DNA from: Huaxiibacter chinensis
GTDB taxonomy: Bacteria > Pseudomonadota > Gammaproteobacteria > Enterobacterales > Enterobacteriaceae
Assembly: GCF_022171985.1 (NCBI RefSeq)
Contig: NZ_JAJVHF010000001.1
Location: 868,001-932,000 of the forward strand
Direction of reading: 5' to 3'
Length of the DNA stretch: 64,000 nt
Shown here piece after piece: positions 45,424 through 55,550 of this stretch. The notes under the pieces were generated by a model. It made no database searches. It saw nothing but the letters and a program-made list of their open reading frames with translations, and was not told the DNA's origin. The position numbers and the translations under genes were made by a program. Position 1 is the stretch's first letter, and the number at the start of each line of letters is the position of its first letter.

Positions 45424-46509
45424 GTGAACCGCTATCTTTCTCTTTTACCGTTAGTTATGTTAACGCTCACGGCGTGCGACCCGAAACCCGAGCAAGTGAC
45501 TCCCCTGCCGCGAATGGTCAAAGTGGCGGAAGTGGCTGTTCCCGCTCATGCCCAGCAGCGCGTCTTTCCCGCCCGTATTGAATCAGGTGATGCCACCGAC
45601 CTCTCCTTCAAGCGAGGAGGTCAAATTGAAGCGCTCGATATACGCCAGGGTGCAGCCATCAAGCAAGGGCAACAGCTTGCAAAATTGAACGCCCGTGAAG
45701 CTCAGCAGCGGGTGAACGACAGACAAACAGCGGCGACGCTTGCCCAGCGGCAGTTCGATCGCTTCCAGACGCTGGCGGGCCGCCAGGCTATCTCAAAAGC
45801 AGAAATGGACGTACAGCGCGCGAATCGCGATTCGGCGAATGCGGCGCTCGCGATCGCCCGTGAAGAGCTGAATCAGATGACGCTCATTGCCCCGTTCAGC
45901 GGAACGGCGGCGAGCGTCCATGTGCGAAACCATCAGGTCGTGTCTGCCGGTCAGCCCATAGCGACCCTGACCCGTACCGACCTGCTGGACGTAGTGTTTA
46001 GTCTTCCAGAGAATCTCTTCAGGACCTTTGATATCCGTAACGCCCGGTATCGCCCCGTGGTGAGAATTAACGCCTTCCCGGATCGTGAGTTTTCCGCGGT
46101 CTACAAAGAGCACTCGGGCAGCAGCGATAGCAATACCCTGACCTGGCAGGTGATACTTACCATGCCGCGCCCGGATGATTTTCCCGCTGTGGGCGGCGTA
46201 AGCGGTACGGTTACCATCAATTTAACCAACCTCCCGGCTGGCGCGGGCGATCAGGCGCTGGTCGTACCCGTTGAGGCGGTCTTTAACCCGAATAACAGCC
46301 CGCGCAATGAGCCGCACGTCTGGGTCGTGGCGGGAGAAGGCGACACGCTCCATCTTGAAGACCGCAAGATTAGCGTGGGTCAAGTGACCGCAGAGGGCGT
46401 GGTCATCACCCGTGGTCTTAAAGCAGGCGAGCGCGTGGTGGCAGCAGGTGTTGGTGAGCTTCATGCTAATCAGCCGGTGCGTATCTGGACGCGTGAACGG
46501 GGTCTGTAA
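45424..46509 (+). CDS. RND efflux periplasmic adaptor (membrane fusion) lipoprotein
   Basis: 361 residues. A lipobox is visible in VMLTLTAC, so it is anchored to the inner membrane. The HlyD/AcrA layout is seen: lipoyl half-motif GGQIEALDIRQGAAIKQGQQ, an alpha-hairpin (REAQQRVNDRQTAATLAQRQ onward), second lipoyl half MTLIAPFSGTAASVHVRNHQ, and beta-barrel. It pairs with the permease starting at the overlapping TAATG. No outer-membrane channel gene is present, so TolC probably serves. Confidence 0.93.
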   Translation: MNRYLSLLPLVMLTLTACDPKPEQVTPLPRMVKVAEVAVPAHAQQRVFPARIESGDATDLSFKRGGQIEALDIRQGAAIKQGQQLAKLNAREAQQRVNDRQTAATLAQRQFDRFQTLAGRQAISKAEMDVQRANRDSANAALAIAREELNQMTLIAPFSGTAASVHVRNHQVVSAGQPIATLTRTDLLDVVFSLPENLFRTFDIRNARYRPVVRINAFPDREFSAVYKEHSGSSDSNTLTWQVILTMPRPDDFPAVGGVSGTVTINLTNLPAGAGDQALVVPVEAVFNPNNSPRNEPHVWVVAGEGDTLHLEDRKISVGQVTAEGVVITRGLKAGERVVAAGVGELHANQPVRIWTRERGL

Positions 46510-49500
46510 TGGATATCTCTCGCCAGTTTATCAATAACCCCATTCGCGTCTGGCTAACGATCCTCCTGCTGGGCATCGGGGGCATTTTTGCCCTGCTGAA
46601 CATCGGCAGACTGGAAGACCCCGCCTTTACCATCAAAACGGCCGTGGTCATCACCCACTATCCCGGCGCATCGGCTCAGCAGGTGGAAGAGGAGGTCACG
46701 CTGCCGCTGGAAAATGCCCTTCAGCAGCTGCCTTATCTGGACAACGTGAGTTCCATCTCTTCAAATGGCCTGTCGCAAATTACCGTGAACATCGCCTCTC
46801 GCTATCATTCGAACGAATTGCCGCAGATCTGGGACGAACTGCGCCGTCGCGTGGGCGATGCTTCGCGCCAGTTCCCGCCTGGCGTCGTTACGCCCTTCGT
46901 AAATGATGATTTCGGCGACGTGTTCGGCTTTTTCTTCGCGATTTCCGGGGAGGAATTCAGTAATCCTGAACTGGTGAGGTATGCCGAGCAGCTGCGTCGC
47001 GAACTGATTCTGGTCCCCGGCGTCGGGAAGGTCGCCATTGGCGGGGCCATTAGCCAGCAGATCAACATCGATATCTCCCTGACCAAAATGGCCGCACGCG
47101 GCATTACGCTTAATCAGCTTTCCGCCCTGCTCAGCAGGCTTAACGTCGTTTCCAGTGCCGGAGACATCACCTCGGGAACAGAATCCATTCGCCTGCATCC
47201 GACCGGTGAGTTCGAAAATCTGGATGAACTGGCGGATCTCATCATTACCCCTTCCGGCACCGGGGCGGCAACGCGTCTGCGGGATATCGCCACGCTGTCG
47301 CGCGGGCTGAACGAATCGCCAGCCAGTATCTACCATGCTAACGGCAAAAAAGCCGTCACCCTGGGCGTCTCGTTTATTCCCGGCGTGAACGTGATCGACG
47401 TGGGACGCGCGCTCGAGAACAAGCTAAACCAGATGTCAGCGGAAAAACCGGCAGGGTTACACATCAACCTGTTCTACGATCAGGCCGCCGAAGTGGGCCA
47501 CTCTGTAAACGGTTTTATGATTAACTTCCTGATGGCGCTGGCGATTGTCATCGGCGTGCTGCTGATCTTTATGGGCGTACGCAGCGGGATCATCATCGCG
47601 TTTTCCCTTGCGCTTAACGTTCTGGGCACGCTGCTGATTATGTATCTGTGGGGCATTGAGCTGCAGCGTATCTCGCTCGGCGCGCTGATAATCGCCCTCA
47701 GTATGCTGGTGGATAACGCTATCGTGATTGTTGAAGGTGTGCTGATAGCGCGTCAGCAGGGCTCCCCGCTGTTGACCGCCATTAACGACATCATCCGTCG
47801 CTCCGCCCTGCCGTTGCTGGGGGCGACGGTGATCGCCATTCTGGCATTTGCCCCTATCGGGCTGTCGCAGGATTCTACCGGGGAATATTGCAAATCCCTT
47901 TTCCAGGTGCTGCTCATTTCCCTGATGCTGAGCTGGTTCTCGGCGCTCACCATCACGCCGGTGCTGATCAAGTGGTGGTTATTTAAAAACGACAGCGCGA
48001 CAGCAAAAACTGACGAATCAGACCCGTACGACAAACCCCTCTACCGGCTTTACCAACGTCTGCTTAACGCGCTGCTGCACTGGAAAGCGCCGACACTCAT
48101 CGTGATGGCTGCGCTACTGGCGGCGTCGGTCTGGGGTTTTAGCGCCGTGCGGCAAAACTTTTTCCCGTCATCCAATACGCCGATTTTCTTTGTCGACCTC
48201 TGGTTACCGTACGGCACCGATATCAAATGGACCGAGAAGATGACCGGCGATATCGAGAAGACCATTAACGGGCAGCCCGGCGTGGAAACCACCCTTTCAA
48301 CCATAGGTCAGGGCAGCATGCGATTTATTCTGACCTACAGCGGACAGCGGCAGTACAGCAATTACGCGCAAATCATGGTGCGCATGGATGACCAGCGCAA
48401 CATCTCCGCATTGACACGCCACGTCGATGAGTACATTGCGCGAAACTATCCGCAGGTTAACGCCAGCACCAAACGTGTGATGTTTGGCCCTTCCGGCGAC
48501 AGCGCCATTGAGGTGCGCATCAAGGGCCCCGATCCAGACAGGCTACGTCTGATTGCCAGCCAGGTGGATGATATTCTGGCGCGCGATCCGGCTACGACCA
48601 GCCCGCGAAACGACTGGCAGAACCGCAGCAAGGTGATCCGTCCGCAATTTGTCGCCGCGCTGGGACGCGAGCTTGGCGTCGATAAGCAGGACGTCGACAA
48701 CGCGCTGGAGATGAATTTTTCCGGCAGCCGGGCGGGATTATATCGGGAAGGCAGCGACCTGCTCCCGGTCGTCGTGCGCCCGCCAGAAAGCGAACGACTG
48801 GACGCCAATCACCTGAATAACGTTCTGGTCTGGAGCCAGACGCGGCAGCAGTATATCCCGCTAAGTAACGTCGTCAGCCGCTTCTCGCTGGAGTGGGAGG
48901 ACCCGCTCATCCTACGACGCGACCGCTCGCGGGTGCTGACGGTTCAGACCGACCCGGACCCGCTGAGCCAGCAAACCTCCGGCGATATTCTCGCCCGGGT
49001 GAAGCCGCGCATTGACGCCCTCGCCCTGCCCCATGGCTACAGCATCGAGTGGGGAGGCGATGCGGAAAACTCCAGCGAAGCACAGCAGGGGATCTTCACC
49101 ACGCTGCCGATCGGGTTCCTGGTAATGTTTGTCATCACCGTTTTGATGTTCAGCTCGGTGAAAAACGCCGTCGCCATCTGGCTGACCGTGCCGCTGGCGC
49201 TGATTGGCGTCACGCCAGGATTCCTGATCACCGGGATTCCGTTCGGTTTTATGGCGCTGATTGGCCTGCTGAGCCTGAGCGGAATGCTGATCCGCAACGG
49301 CATCGTGCTGGTAGAAGAGATCGAGCAACAGAAAGCGCATAAAGATCAGCACGAGGCGATCGTTTACGCCGCTACCTCACGCCTGCGCCCTATCCTGCTT
49401 ACCGCGTTTACTACCGTACTGGGTCTGGCGCCGCTGCTACTGGACGTTTTCTTCCAGAGCATGGCCGTGGTGATTATGTTTGGACTGGGGTTTGCCACAG

Positions 49501-49571
49501 TCCTGACGCTGCTGGTACTCCCCGTGCTCTATGCGTGTTTCCATCGTAAGGACGAAGCCAGACCACAATGA
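46509..49571 (+). CDS. RND efflux pump permease
   Basis: 1020 residues, inner-membrane proton-driven pump with 12 helices and two large periplasmic loops (first loop from about residue 35, second from about 545). Signatures: GASAQQVEEEVTLPLENALQ near the start, LSMLVDNAIVIVEGVLIARQ in helix 4 and LSGMLIRNGIVLVEEIEQQ in helix 10. Compared with AcrB the second relay Asp is Asn (VDN) and the helix 10 Lys is Arg. The substrate is unknown. The stop overlaps the next gene by four bases. Confidence 0.94.
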   Translation: MDISRQFINNPIRVWLTILLLGIGGIFALLNIGRLEDPAFTIKTAVVITHYPGASAQQVEEEVTLPLENALQQLPYLDNVSSISSNGLSQITVNIASRYHSNELPQIWDELRRRVGDASRQFPPGVVTPFVNDDFGDVFGFFFAISGEEFSNPELVRYAEQLRRELILVPGVGKVAIGGAISQQINIDISLTKMAARGITLNQLSALLSRLNVVSSAGDITSGTESIRLHPTGEFENLDELADLIITPSGTGAATRLRDIATLSRGLNESPASIYHANGKKAVTLGVSFIPGVNVIDVGRALENKLNQMSAEKPAGLHINLFYDQAAEVGHSVNGFMINFLMALAIVIGVLLIFMGVRSGIIIAFSLALNVLGTLLIMYLWGIELQRISLGALIIALSMLVDNAIVIVEGVLIARQQGSPLLTAINDIIRRSALPLLGATVIAILAFAPIGLSQDSTGEYCKSLFQVLLISLMLSWFSALTITPVLIKWWLFKNDSATAKTDESDPYDKPLYRLYQRLLNALLHWKAPTLIVMAALLAASVWGFSAVRQNFFPSSNTPIFFVDLWLPYGTDIKWTEKMTGDIEKTINGQPGVETTLSTIGQGSMRFILTYSGQRQYSNYAQIMVRMDDQRNISALTRHVDEYIARNYPQVNASTKRVMFGPSGDSAIEVRIKGPDPDRLRLIASQVDDILARDPATTSPRNDWQNRSKVIRPQFVAALGRELGVDKQDVDNALEMNFSGSRAGLYREGSDLLPVVVRPPESERLDANHLNNVLVWSQTRQQYIPLSNVVSRFSLEWEDPLILRRDRSRVLTVQTDPDPLSQQTSGDILARVKPRIDALALPHGYSIEWGGDAENSSEAQQGIFTTLPIGFLVMFVITVLMFSSVKNAVAIWLTVPLALIGVTPGFLITGIPFGFMALIGLLSLSGMLIRNGIVLVEEIEQQKAHKDQHEAIVYAATSRLRPILLTAFTTVLGLAPLLLDVFFQSMAVVIMFGLGFATVLTLLVLPVLYACFHRKDEARPQ

Positions 49572-50533
49572 ATGCGACAGGGCTGAATATTCTCAAAACG
49601 CTGGGCTGTATGACGGCGGTGACCTTCTTCACCCTCTACAATACCTGGGATCGTTATGATTATGACTATCACTGGATCCTGGGTTTTTTAACCTTTATCT
49701 CGACGATCGCCACCCCGTTGTTTTTTGTGGTTTCGGGCTATCTTGACGGACAATCCCGGCACGGCAACCTCTGGCAGCTGGGCAAAATTAAAAGGCTGGT
49801 GATTGTTTTTCTCTTCTGGATAACGATCTACTACCTGTGGGAGCCGTATCAGCGCGGGTATTTAATCCAGCCGTGGTTCGTGTTGGTGTTTGTCGTGATT
49901 TACACCTTCCACCCGGCGGTGGAGTGGCTGAGCCAGCGGCGTGCGCTGTTCTGTGGCGTCATTGGCTGCCTGCTGCTTTTCTCCTACGGGTATGATTTGC
50001 TTTCAGCGCTCTACCCGCACGTCCACATCCTTTCCCTTTCGCCACAGTACCGCCTGTGGACGTGGATCCTGTTTTACCTGACGGGACAGCTTTTCTGCGA
50101 TCCTACTATCGCCGGGTGGATTAGCCGCAAGGTGGTGATCCGCAATACGGTTATCGCCATCCCGTTTATCTACCTCTTCACCTGGTTTTACGAGCGCCAC
50201 TTCTTTTTTGCCCTGTTCAAGGCCGACAGAAACGCCTTTATTCTTACCGGCTCGCAAATCTACATTCTGATTATTGCGCTGGTGATAGCAGCGAACGGCG
50301 TGCGCTTTCGCCGCAACACCGAGTTCAAGGAGTCTGTGCTGGCCGCCATCAGTAAAACAATGACCGGCGTGTATATTGTGCACTACTCTGTGTTTCATCT
50401 GCTGACGGCGCTGATACCCGTGACATCTCTCGGCATGAAGCTTGCGTTGATTGTGCTCACTTTCATCACCTCTGTACTCTTCTCGATGCTGATACTCTCT
50501 CATACCGTGGCAAAAAAGGTGATCACCCTTTAA
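49568..50533 (+). CDS. Acyltransferase family membrane protein
   Basis: 321 residues with about ten transmembrane segments, of the acyltransferase-3 superfamily (relatives of YiaH/WecH). N-terminal [20 protein letters not shown] and [19 protein letters not shown] fit the family's first helices, although the usual catalytic His at the end of helix 1 is not obvious. It starts inside the permease gene (ATGA), so it belongs to the same transcript. It may modify an envelope glycan or lipid. Ends four bases into the convergent pagP gene. Confidence 0.8.
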   Translation: MNATGLNILKTLGCMTAVTFFTLYNTWDRYDYDYHWILGFLTFISTIATPLFFVVSGYLDGQSRHGNLWQLGKIKRLVIVFLFWITIYYLWEPYQRGYLIQPWFVLVFVVIYTFHPAVEWLSQRRALFCGVIGCLLLFSYGYDLLSALYPHVHILSLSPQYRLWTWILFYLTGQLFCDPTIAGWISRKVVIRNTVIAIPFIYLFTWFYERHFFFALFKADRNAFILTGSQIYILIIALVIAANGVRFRRNTEFKESVLAAISKTMTGVYIVHYSVFHLLTALIPVTSLGMKLALIVLTFITSVLFSMLILSHTVAKKVITL

Positions 50534-51105
50534 AAGCCTAACCGCAGCCAGGCAAAAAGCACGTTACCGTTGTTATACGTTCCTGGAATATAGGTGAACT
50601 GGACGGTAACGCGTTTATAGCCAGCAGAAAACAGCGGGAAGATAAACGGCAGGGGCACATAGTTCGCAAAATCATCCCGCGCCGTGATGCCCGCAGCGGC
50701 ACCGAGCCCAAGCCGGAAGTCTTTAGCATTATCCAGATACCAGCCCTTCTCCCAGCCGTAGCCCATCGCGGGCTGCCATTCATTGTGCGAGTCTTTAAAC
50801 ATCATGGCGAAGAGCGCGCTCCAGTTGCCCTCTTCGTTATAGCGGGACAAGCCCAGCCCCCCGCCCCACGGCATTTCGTTGTAATTGTCGGTTTTTTCTT
50901 TGTCATACATAAAGCGGGCGTGCCAGCTCAAAAACGGCAGGTACAGATCGTATCGTTGAGGCTGCTCCCAGGTTTGCGAAATATCGTCCGTCAGCGCGTT
51001 CCACCAGCCCCTGATACGCTGCTCACCATAGACGGTGGGGTCTGCATGAAGCGGTGCGACGAATAAAAACAAAACCATCCAGATTGCCGAAAAGGTGCGT
51101 TGCAT
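50530..51105 (-). CDS. pagP: Lipid A palmitoyltransferase PagP
   Basis: Outer-membrane eight-stranded beta-barrel enzyme that moves palmitate from phospholipids to lipid A, protecting against cationic peptides. 191 residues with a signal peptide ending near LHA. The catalytic residues are His62 in [11 protein letters not shown]-type context ([12 protein letters not shown]) and Asp105-Ser106 in [10 protein letters not shown], with the same 43-residue spacing as E. coli His33/Asp76/Ser77. The C-terminal [12 protein letters not shown] ends in Phe, as barrel proteins do. In enterics it is PhoPQ-controlled; no clear PhoP box was identified here. Confidence 0.95.
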   Translation of the reverse strand: MQRTFSAIWMVLFLFVAPLHADPTVYGEQRIRGWWNALTDDISQTWEQPQRYDLYLPFLSWHARFMYDKEKTDNYNEMPWGGGLGLSRYNEEGNWSALFAMMFKDSHNEWQPAMGYGWEKGWYLDNAKDFRLGLGAAAGITARDDFANYVPLPFIFPLFSAGYKRVTVQFTYIPGTYNNGNVLFAWLRLGF

Positions 51106-51329
51106 TGTTATTCCCTCAGCTTAGGTCTCGCAGCGGTCACTATTACTGTAAACCACCCGGCACTCATTCGCGTATTTCCGGTATCATTTTCTAAATCTTT
51201 CGGTGATAACCACACCGTGATATCCCTGTGGGGTGAATGCTTTCCACTGCTCACCCAAATCTTCAGATTCCGCGGGCGGCGGATAGCGCGGCTGTTGCTG
51301 TTTTGAAATATATATAAATCTCCTATTCT

Positions 51330-52538
51330 TCATCTCATTAAAAATGCAATGAATGCTGAATTGGCGATATCTAAAAAAAGTGCGGCAACAATTGACAGAA
51401 GGATAAACGCCTTTGGTGATGAGCCATGAATGGAGGTCGTGGCAGACATATTTGTGAATGCGGTAGCGGTTGAACCAAGGCCTATTCCTGTAAATCCAGC
51501 GGCAATGACGGCAGCATCATAATCTTTTCCCATCAATGGAAAAACGCACACCAGGATATACAAGACAACAAGAACGACATGTGTTGTAAACAGAAGCAGG
51601 ATGGTTATACCTGTGCCGCTGAGCTGCCACAATTGCATGCTTATCAAAGACAGCGCCAGAAACAGCTCCAGAGAAAGATCTGATATCAGCGCGAGAGCGG
51701 GCGTTTTTGCAGGCATGATCACGGCAGGGAAGAGTCGTGGGATCGCGTTGGCGATCGCCATTGCCATAATGAGTGCTGAAACAAACAGCGGCATCGTAAT
51801 ATTAACGGCTTTCAGGACGCCATCCATGCCGTATCCCAGTAATATGGCAATATGAATGATGGCTATCGTACGTAAGAGATCAAAGTGATTGATGTCGTTT
51901 TTACCATCCGTGCCCATATCTTCCGGAAGACCGACGATAGGGGGTTTGGGATGGTTTGTCTTTAATCGAAAGCGTGTCATTAGCCTGTGCGCAATCGGCC
52001 CGCCAAGCAGACTGCCTGTTATTAACCCCAGCGTGGCAACGGCAATCCCCACTTCCAGTGCATTATCAATACCGAAATAAGCATCTATAAATGGTGACCA
52101 GGCAATGGCGGTTCCATGCCCGCCCGTCAGTGCCATTGAGCCGAGCAGAACGCTCAGCGCAGGTGGCAGCGAAAATGCGGAGACAATCGCGTAAGCAACC
52201 AGATTTTGCAGGATAATCAGCCCGGTGGTCAGCAGCAGAAGGTGGTAAAGGGGTCTTCCACCGGAAGTGACATCGGTTAATCTGATATTCAGCCCAATAC
52301 AGGTGAAAAAGTATAAAAGCAGAATATCCCGGGCCGAGAGATCGAAATTGATGGTTATGCCCGTTAGTGTGTGAAGCGCACTACAAATAACGGCGACGAT
52401 CAAGCCGCCGGTGACCACATTTGGCACTCCCCAGGTATGAAGCACATTAAGATAGCGGCTGATTCTGCCCCCTAAAGACAGGGCCAGAATCGCTATCGTG
52501 ATAGAAACAATCAAGGGGAGATGGATTATCGTCGCCAT
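51330..52538 (-). CDS. GltS-like sodium/dicarboxylate symporter
   Basis: 402 residues, inner membrane, about ten helices arranged as two inverted repeats. The GltS re-entrant motif is GSMALTGGHGTAIAWSPFID in the first half, with a matching GFTGIGLGSTATAFTNMSAT in the second. It is shorter and more diverged than E. coli GltS, so the substrate may not be glutamate. It is the last gene of a unit with the MFS transporter (22 bp gap) and guanine deaminase. A role in handling products of purine breakdown is inference. Confidence 0.88.
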   Translation of the reverse strand: MATIIHLPLIVSITIAILALSLGGRISRYLNVLHTWGVPNVVTGGLIVAVICSALHTLTGITINFDLSARDILLLYFFTCIGLNIRLTDVTSGGRPLYHLLLLTTGLIILQNLVAYAIVSAFSLPPALSVLLGSMALTGGHGTAIAWSPFIDAYFGIDNALEVGIAVATLGLITGSLLGGPIAHRLMTRFRLKTNHPKPPIVGLPEDMGTDGKNDINHFDLLRTIAIIHIAILLGYGMDGVLKAVNITMPLFVSALIMAMAIANAIPRLFPAVIMPAKTPALALISDLSLELFLALSLISMQLWQLSGTGITILLLFTTHVVLVVLYILVCVFPLMGKDYDAAVIAAGFTGIGLGSTATAFTNMSATTSIHGSSPKAFILLSIVAALFLDIANSAFIAFLMR

Positions 52539-52560
52539 AGCTGAGTCGTGTTCCCTTTAC

Positions 52561-53853
52561 TCAGCGCAACTGCGCAACCGGGTAGGATTCTTTCATAAAG
52601 AACCCCAGGACAACTGGCACAACAGCGCACAACAAGAGTGGCATCGCTGCATTTCGGGCAATGTCAAACAGCCCCATCTCTACTCCAGAGGCTATGCCTC
52701 TCTCGATGATAACCCCAGGTCTGCTCATCATGAAGCCAGCAAGTATAAACGACACGCCGTTGACGATGGCCGCGGAGGTACCAACCTGGTCAGGTTTTAC
52801 GACGTCTGCTGCGGAGCTGAAGGGCAGCATTGAACAGGATGACCCAAGGCCAAACAGGAAACAGATCACCAGTGCGGTCGACAGCTGCGGCGCTGGAACA
52901 TAGAGCAGTGCTACCAGGCACAGCAGTTGGATTGCAGCCCCTATGATCATCAGCGGCTTACGCTTTTGGATCATGTCAGAAATTTTTGGAATAACCGCCG
53001 AGCCCGCAGCCATACCCAGAAAAATAAGCGAGCCACCTAAGTTCGCCCAACCTGACTCAAAACCATGGACAGATTCAAGCAGGCGCCGGGCCCAGATAAT
53101 GCCCATCGACAGCCACGTCGCGAATGTTGTTGCACTCATAATCGACACGATAATGATATGCGGCATCTTACCGACGGTGACGATGTTCTGGACCACTGAT
53201 TTCAGGAATGCGAAGAAACCTTCTTTGCCCAGGCCCGTCGCAGGGACGCGGTTGCGGATAAATATAAAGGCGAGGAGGGTCAGAAGAACGCCAAACATCG
53301 CCCAGGCGTTAAAGAATACACGCCAGTGCATTTGCTCGAGCCCAAGGTTGATAAATACCTGTGAGAACGACGATGCCGTTGAGGCCACAACCTGTACCAG
53401 CCCGAACATGATGCTGTATTTTGCCAGCCCGAACCACTGGCCACCGATAAACCCTGCCCCGACAAAACCACAGCAGGCACCGCAGGCAATGACGAACTGG
53501 GCCAAAAGCAGCATTTCGAAGCTTTGTGCGTTTGCAAACAGGAATATCCCGACGGTCACCAGCGAGATAGCAATAGGGGTTACTCTGCCAGCGCCGAGTC
53601 TATCCAACAGCGCCCCGCTAAAGAACTGACCCACAGCGAAGGCCCAGGTATAGACGGCGGCCACCATACTGACCTGCGATATCGACAACCCCAGGTCTCC
53701 TTGTACACGCAGGTTAGAGGCAGAGTATCCCGTCTGGAAACTGAACAGAAACACGACAAAAGTGACACCCAGAGCCCAAATCCACCAGGCTTTTCCTCCT
53801 CCAACAGGGGGCCCACAAGACTTTGATAGTTTACATACTGATAGATTGTTCAT
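52561..53853 (-). CDS. Major facilitator superfamily transporter
   Basis: 430 residues with twelve predicted helices. The loop 2-3 motif is GQFFSGALLDRLGAGRVTPI, the usual G-x3-D-R-x-G-R. It is of the anion/nucleobase-like branch. Start overlaps the deaminase stop as TAATG, so it is translationally coupled. The substrate is probably a purine or related compound, inferred from the guanine deaminase gene. Confidence 0.9.
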   Translation of the reverse strand: MNNLSVCKLSKSCGPPVGGGKAWWIWALGVTFVVFLFSFQTGYSASNLRVQGDLGLSISQVSMVAAVYTWAFAVGQFFSGALLDRLGAGRVTPIAISLVTVGIFLFANAQSFEMLLLAQFVIACGACCGFVGAGFIGGQWFGLAKYSIMFGLVQVVASTASSFSQVFINLGLEQMHWRVFFNAWAMFGVLLTLLAFIFIRNRVPATGLGKEGFFAFLKSVVQNIVTVGKMPHIIIVSIMSATTFATWLSMGIIWARRLLESVHGFESGWANLGGSLIFLGMAAGSAVIPKISDMIQKRKPLMIIGAAIQLLCLVALLYVPAPQLSTALVICFLFGLGSSCSMLPFSSAADVVKPDQVGTSAAIVNGVSFILAGFMMSRPGVIIERGIASGVEMGLFDIARNAAMPLLLCAVVPVVLGFFMKESYPVAQLR

Positions 53854-55211
53854 TATTTATGCTCTCCTTCCATAATCGCATCTTTGCTATAGCGTAATTC
53901 CCCGGCGATATACGTCGCCCTTATCGCACGGTCATCACCGAGTGTTATCTGAACAAAGAGGGCTTCATTGATGTCCTGCACAAATTGCATCCGGTAATCA
54001 ATCATCGGCGTGGATTTCATATCGATCACCACGATGTCAGCTTCCATGCCTGGGGCGATGCTTCCGACTTTGTCATCTATGTACATCGCATGGGCGGTGC
54101 CACGCGTTGCCAGATACCATGCCTGTGCGGGGTGAAGCGCGCTTTGGTTAAGCTGCGCGGCTTTGTAGGCTTCGCTGAGCGTGGTCAACATAGAGAACGA
54201 TGTTCCGGCACCAATATCAGTCCCCAGCCCTGTGCGGACAGGGCGGTTCTTCTGCATTGCCCGGCTTGCATTAAAATAGCCACTACCAAGAAAGAAATTA
54301 GACGTCGGGCAATGGGTAATCGCTGAGCCACTGCTGTGCAGCCTGGCTAATTCATTTTCCGTTAAATGGATGCCGTGACCAAAGAGCGCCCGGGGTCGGC
54401 AAAGTCCATAATGGTCATACACGTCAAGGTAGCCTTCTCTTTCCGGAAATAACGCTTTAACCCATTCCACTTCATTGAGGTTCTCGGCAATGTGGGTCTG
54501 CATATAGCATTGCGGATATTCGGCAAATAATGCACCAGCGACGGAGAGCTGTTCAGCGGTACTGGTAGGGGCAAAACGGGGGGTGATGGCATACATGATG
54601 CGATGATATCCATGCCATTTTTCAATCAGTGCTTTCGTTTCGTCATAGCTGGTTTCAGGGGTATCCAGTAAATAGTCCGGCGCGTTACGATCCATCATGA
54701 CTTTCCCGCCAGCAATCCGCATATTGAGCTTATCGGCCTCTTCAAAAAGCGCGTCTACGGATTGTGGAAAAACAGTGCCAAAAACACAGCTTGTCGTGAT
54801 GCCATGTTTAAGACGTTCCTGCAGAAAAACCTTTGCAACAGAGCGGGCAAAATCTTTATCTGAGAATTTTCGCTCCATCGGGAATGTATATTTATTGAGC
54901 CAGTCAAGGAGTTGTTCCCCGAATGCGCCGATCATGGGTGTTTGTGCATAATGAACGTGGCTATCAATAAAACCTGCGGAGATCAGTGAGTCAGATCCGT
55001 AATGGGTTATTTTTACACCAGGAGGTAATTGGGGCGCAATGACCCCAGCCGGACCGAAATGGGTGATAATACCGTTAGCAAAGGCGATGATACCATCAGG
55101 TTCATAGACCATAGCGTCGTCAAGATTTCTTTTAAACGGGTCATCCGTAAAAGTAATGACAGGACCCCGAATAGCTGTCTGGACTTCGTTATTACAATTA
55201 TCTTTTATCAT
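53853..55211 (-). CDS. guaD: Guanine deaminase
   Basis: Zinc amidohydrolase of 452 residues that turns guanine into xanthine and ammonia. Zinc ligands are in GFIDSHVHYAQTPMIGAFGE (HxH), CYMQTHIAENLNEVEWV and ALFGHGIHLTENE, with the Asp in TGLGTDIGAGTSFSML. The block EQLLDWLNKYTFPMERKFSD is diagnostic for GuaD. The ATG has AGGAG seven bases upstream. First gene of the operon with the MFS transporter and the symporter; the AT-rich upstream region probably holds its promoter. Confidence 0.93.
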   Translation of the reverse strand: MIKDNCNNEVQTAIRGPVITFTDDPFKRNLDDAMVYEPDGIIAFANGIITHFGPAGVIAPQLPPGVKITHYGSDSLISAGFIDSHVHYAQTPMIGAFGEQLLDWLNKYTFPMERKFSDKDFARSVAKVFLQERLKHGITTSCVFGTVFPQSVDALFEEADKLNMRIAGGKVMMDRNAPDYLLDTPETSYDETKALIEKWHGYHRIMYAITPRFAPTSTAEQLSVAGALFAEYPQCYMQTHIAENLNEVEWVKALFPEREGYLDVYDHYGLCRPRALFGHGIHLTENELARLHSSGSAITHCPTSNFFLGSGYFNASRAMQKNRPVRTGLGTDIGAGTSFSMLTTLSEAYKAAQLNQSALHPAQAWYLATRGTAHAMYIDDKVGSIAPGMEADIVVIDMKSTPMIDYRMQFVQDINEALFVQITLGDDRAIRATYIAGELRYSKDAIMEGEHK

Positions 55212-55355
55212 AAATATTCTCCTGATAGGTTATCAATACACTATTTTATTCACCCTCCCTTTGTGGCGCTTTAAGAATATTTTCGGCGTGATTTGGGGTT
55301 ACTATATGTGCTTCGGGTTTATGTTGATTAAATATCACCCTCCCTGAGCTTGATA

Positions 55356-55550
55356 TTATTGCGACTCCTTACCACTCAGTAATAAACGGTAATACATTAA
55401 GCGACTATGAAATTGTTCTGCCATCGTCGCACACATATTCCCGGCAACAGCAGGAGCAGTTATCGATCTCTTTTCATGCTCCATTCGCGCTACGGACCAG
55501 GCAATGAAGTCGACGTTTGTTTTAGATTTCTCTGAAATGAACTTAGCCAG
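55356..55550 (-). CDS. Small conserved-looking protein with a non-ATG start
   Basis: 64-codon frame with protein-like sequence: AKFISEKSKTNVDFIAWSVA, RMEHEKRSITAPAVAGN, MCATMAEQFHSRLMYYRLLL. The only candidate start with a ribosome site is CTG at 55550, with AGAGGA seven bases upstream; an in-frame stop lies five codons before it. An internal ATG at residue 23 would give a much shorter product. It may be a real gene with a rare start or one that has lost its ATG. Confidence 0.4.
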   Translation of the reverse strand: MAKFISEKSKTNVDFIAWSVARMEHEKRSITAPAVAGNMCATMAEQFHSRLMYYRLLLSGKESQ

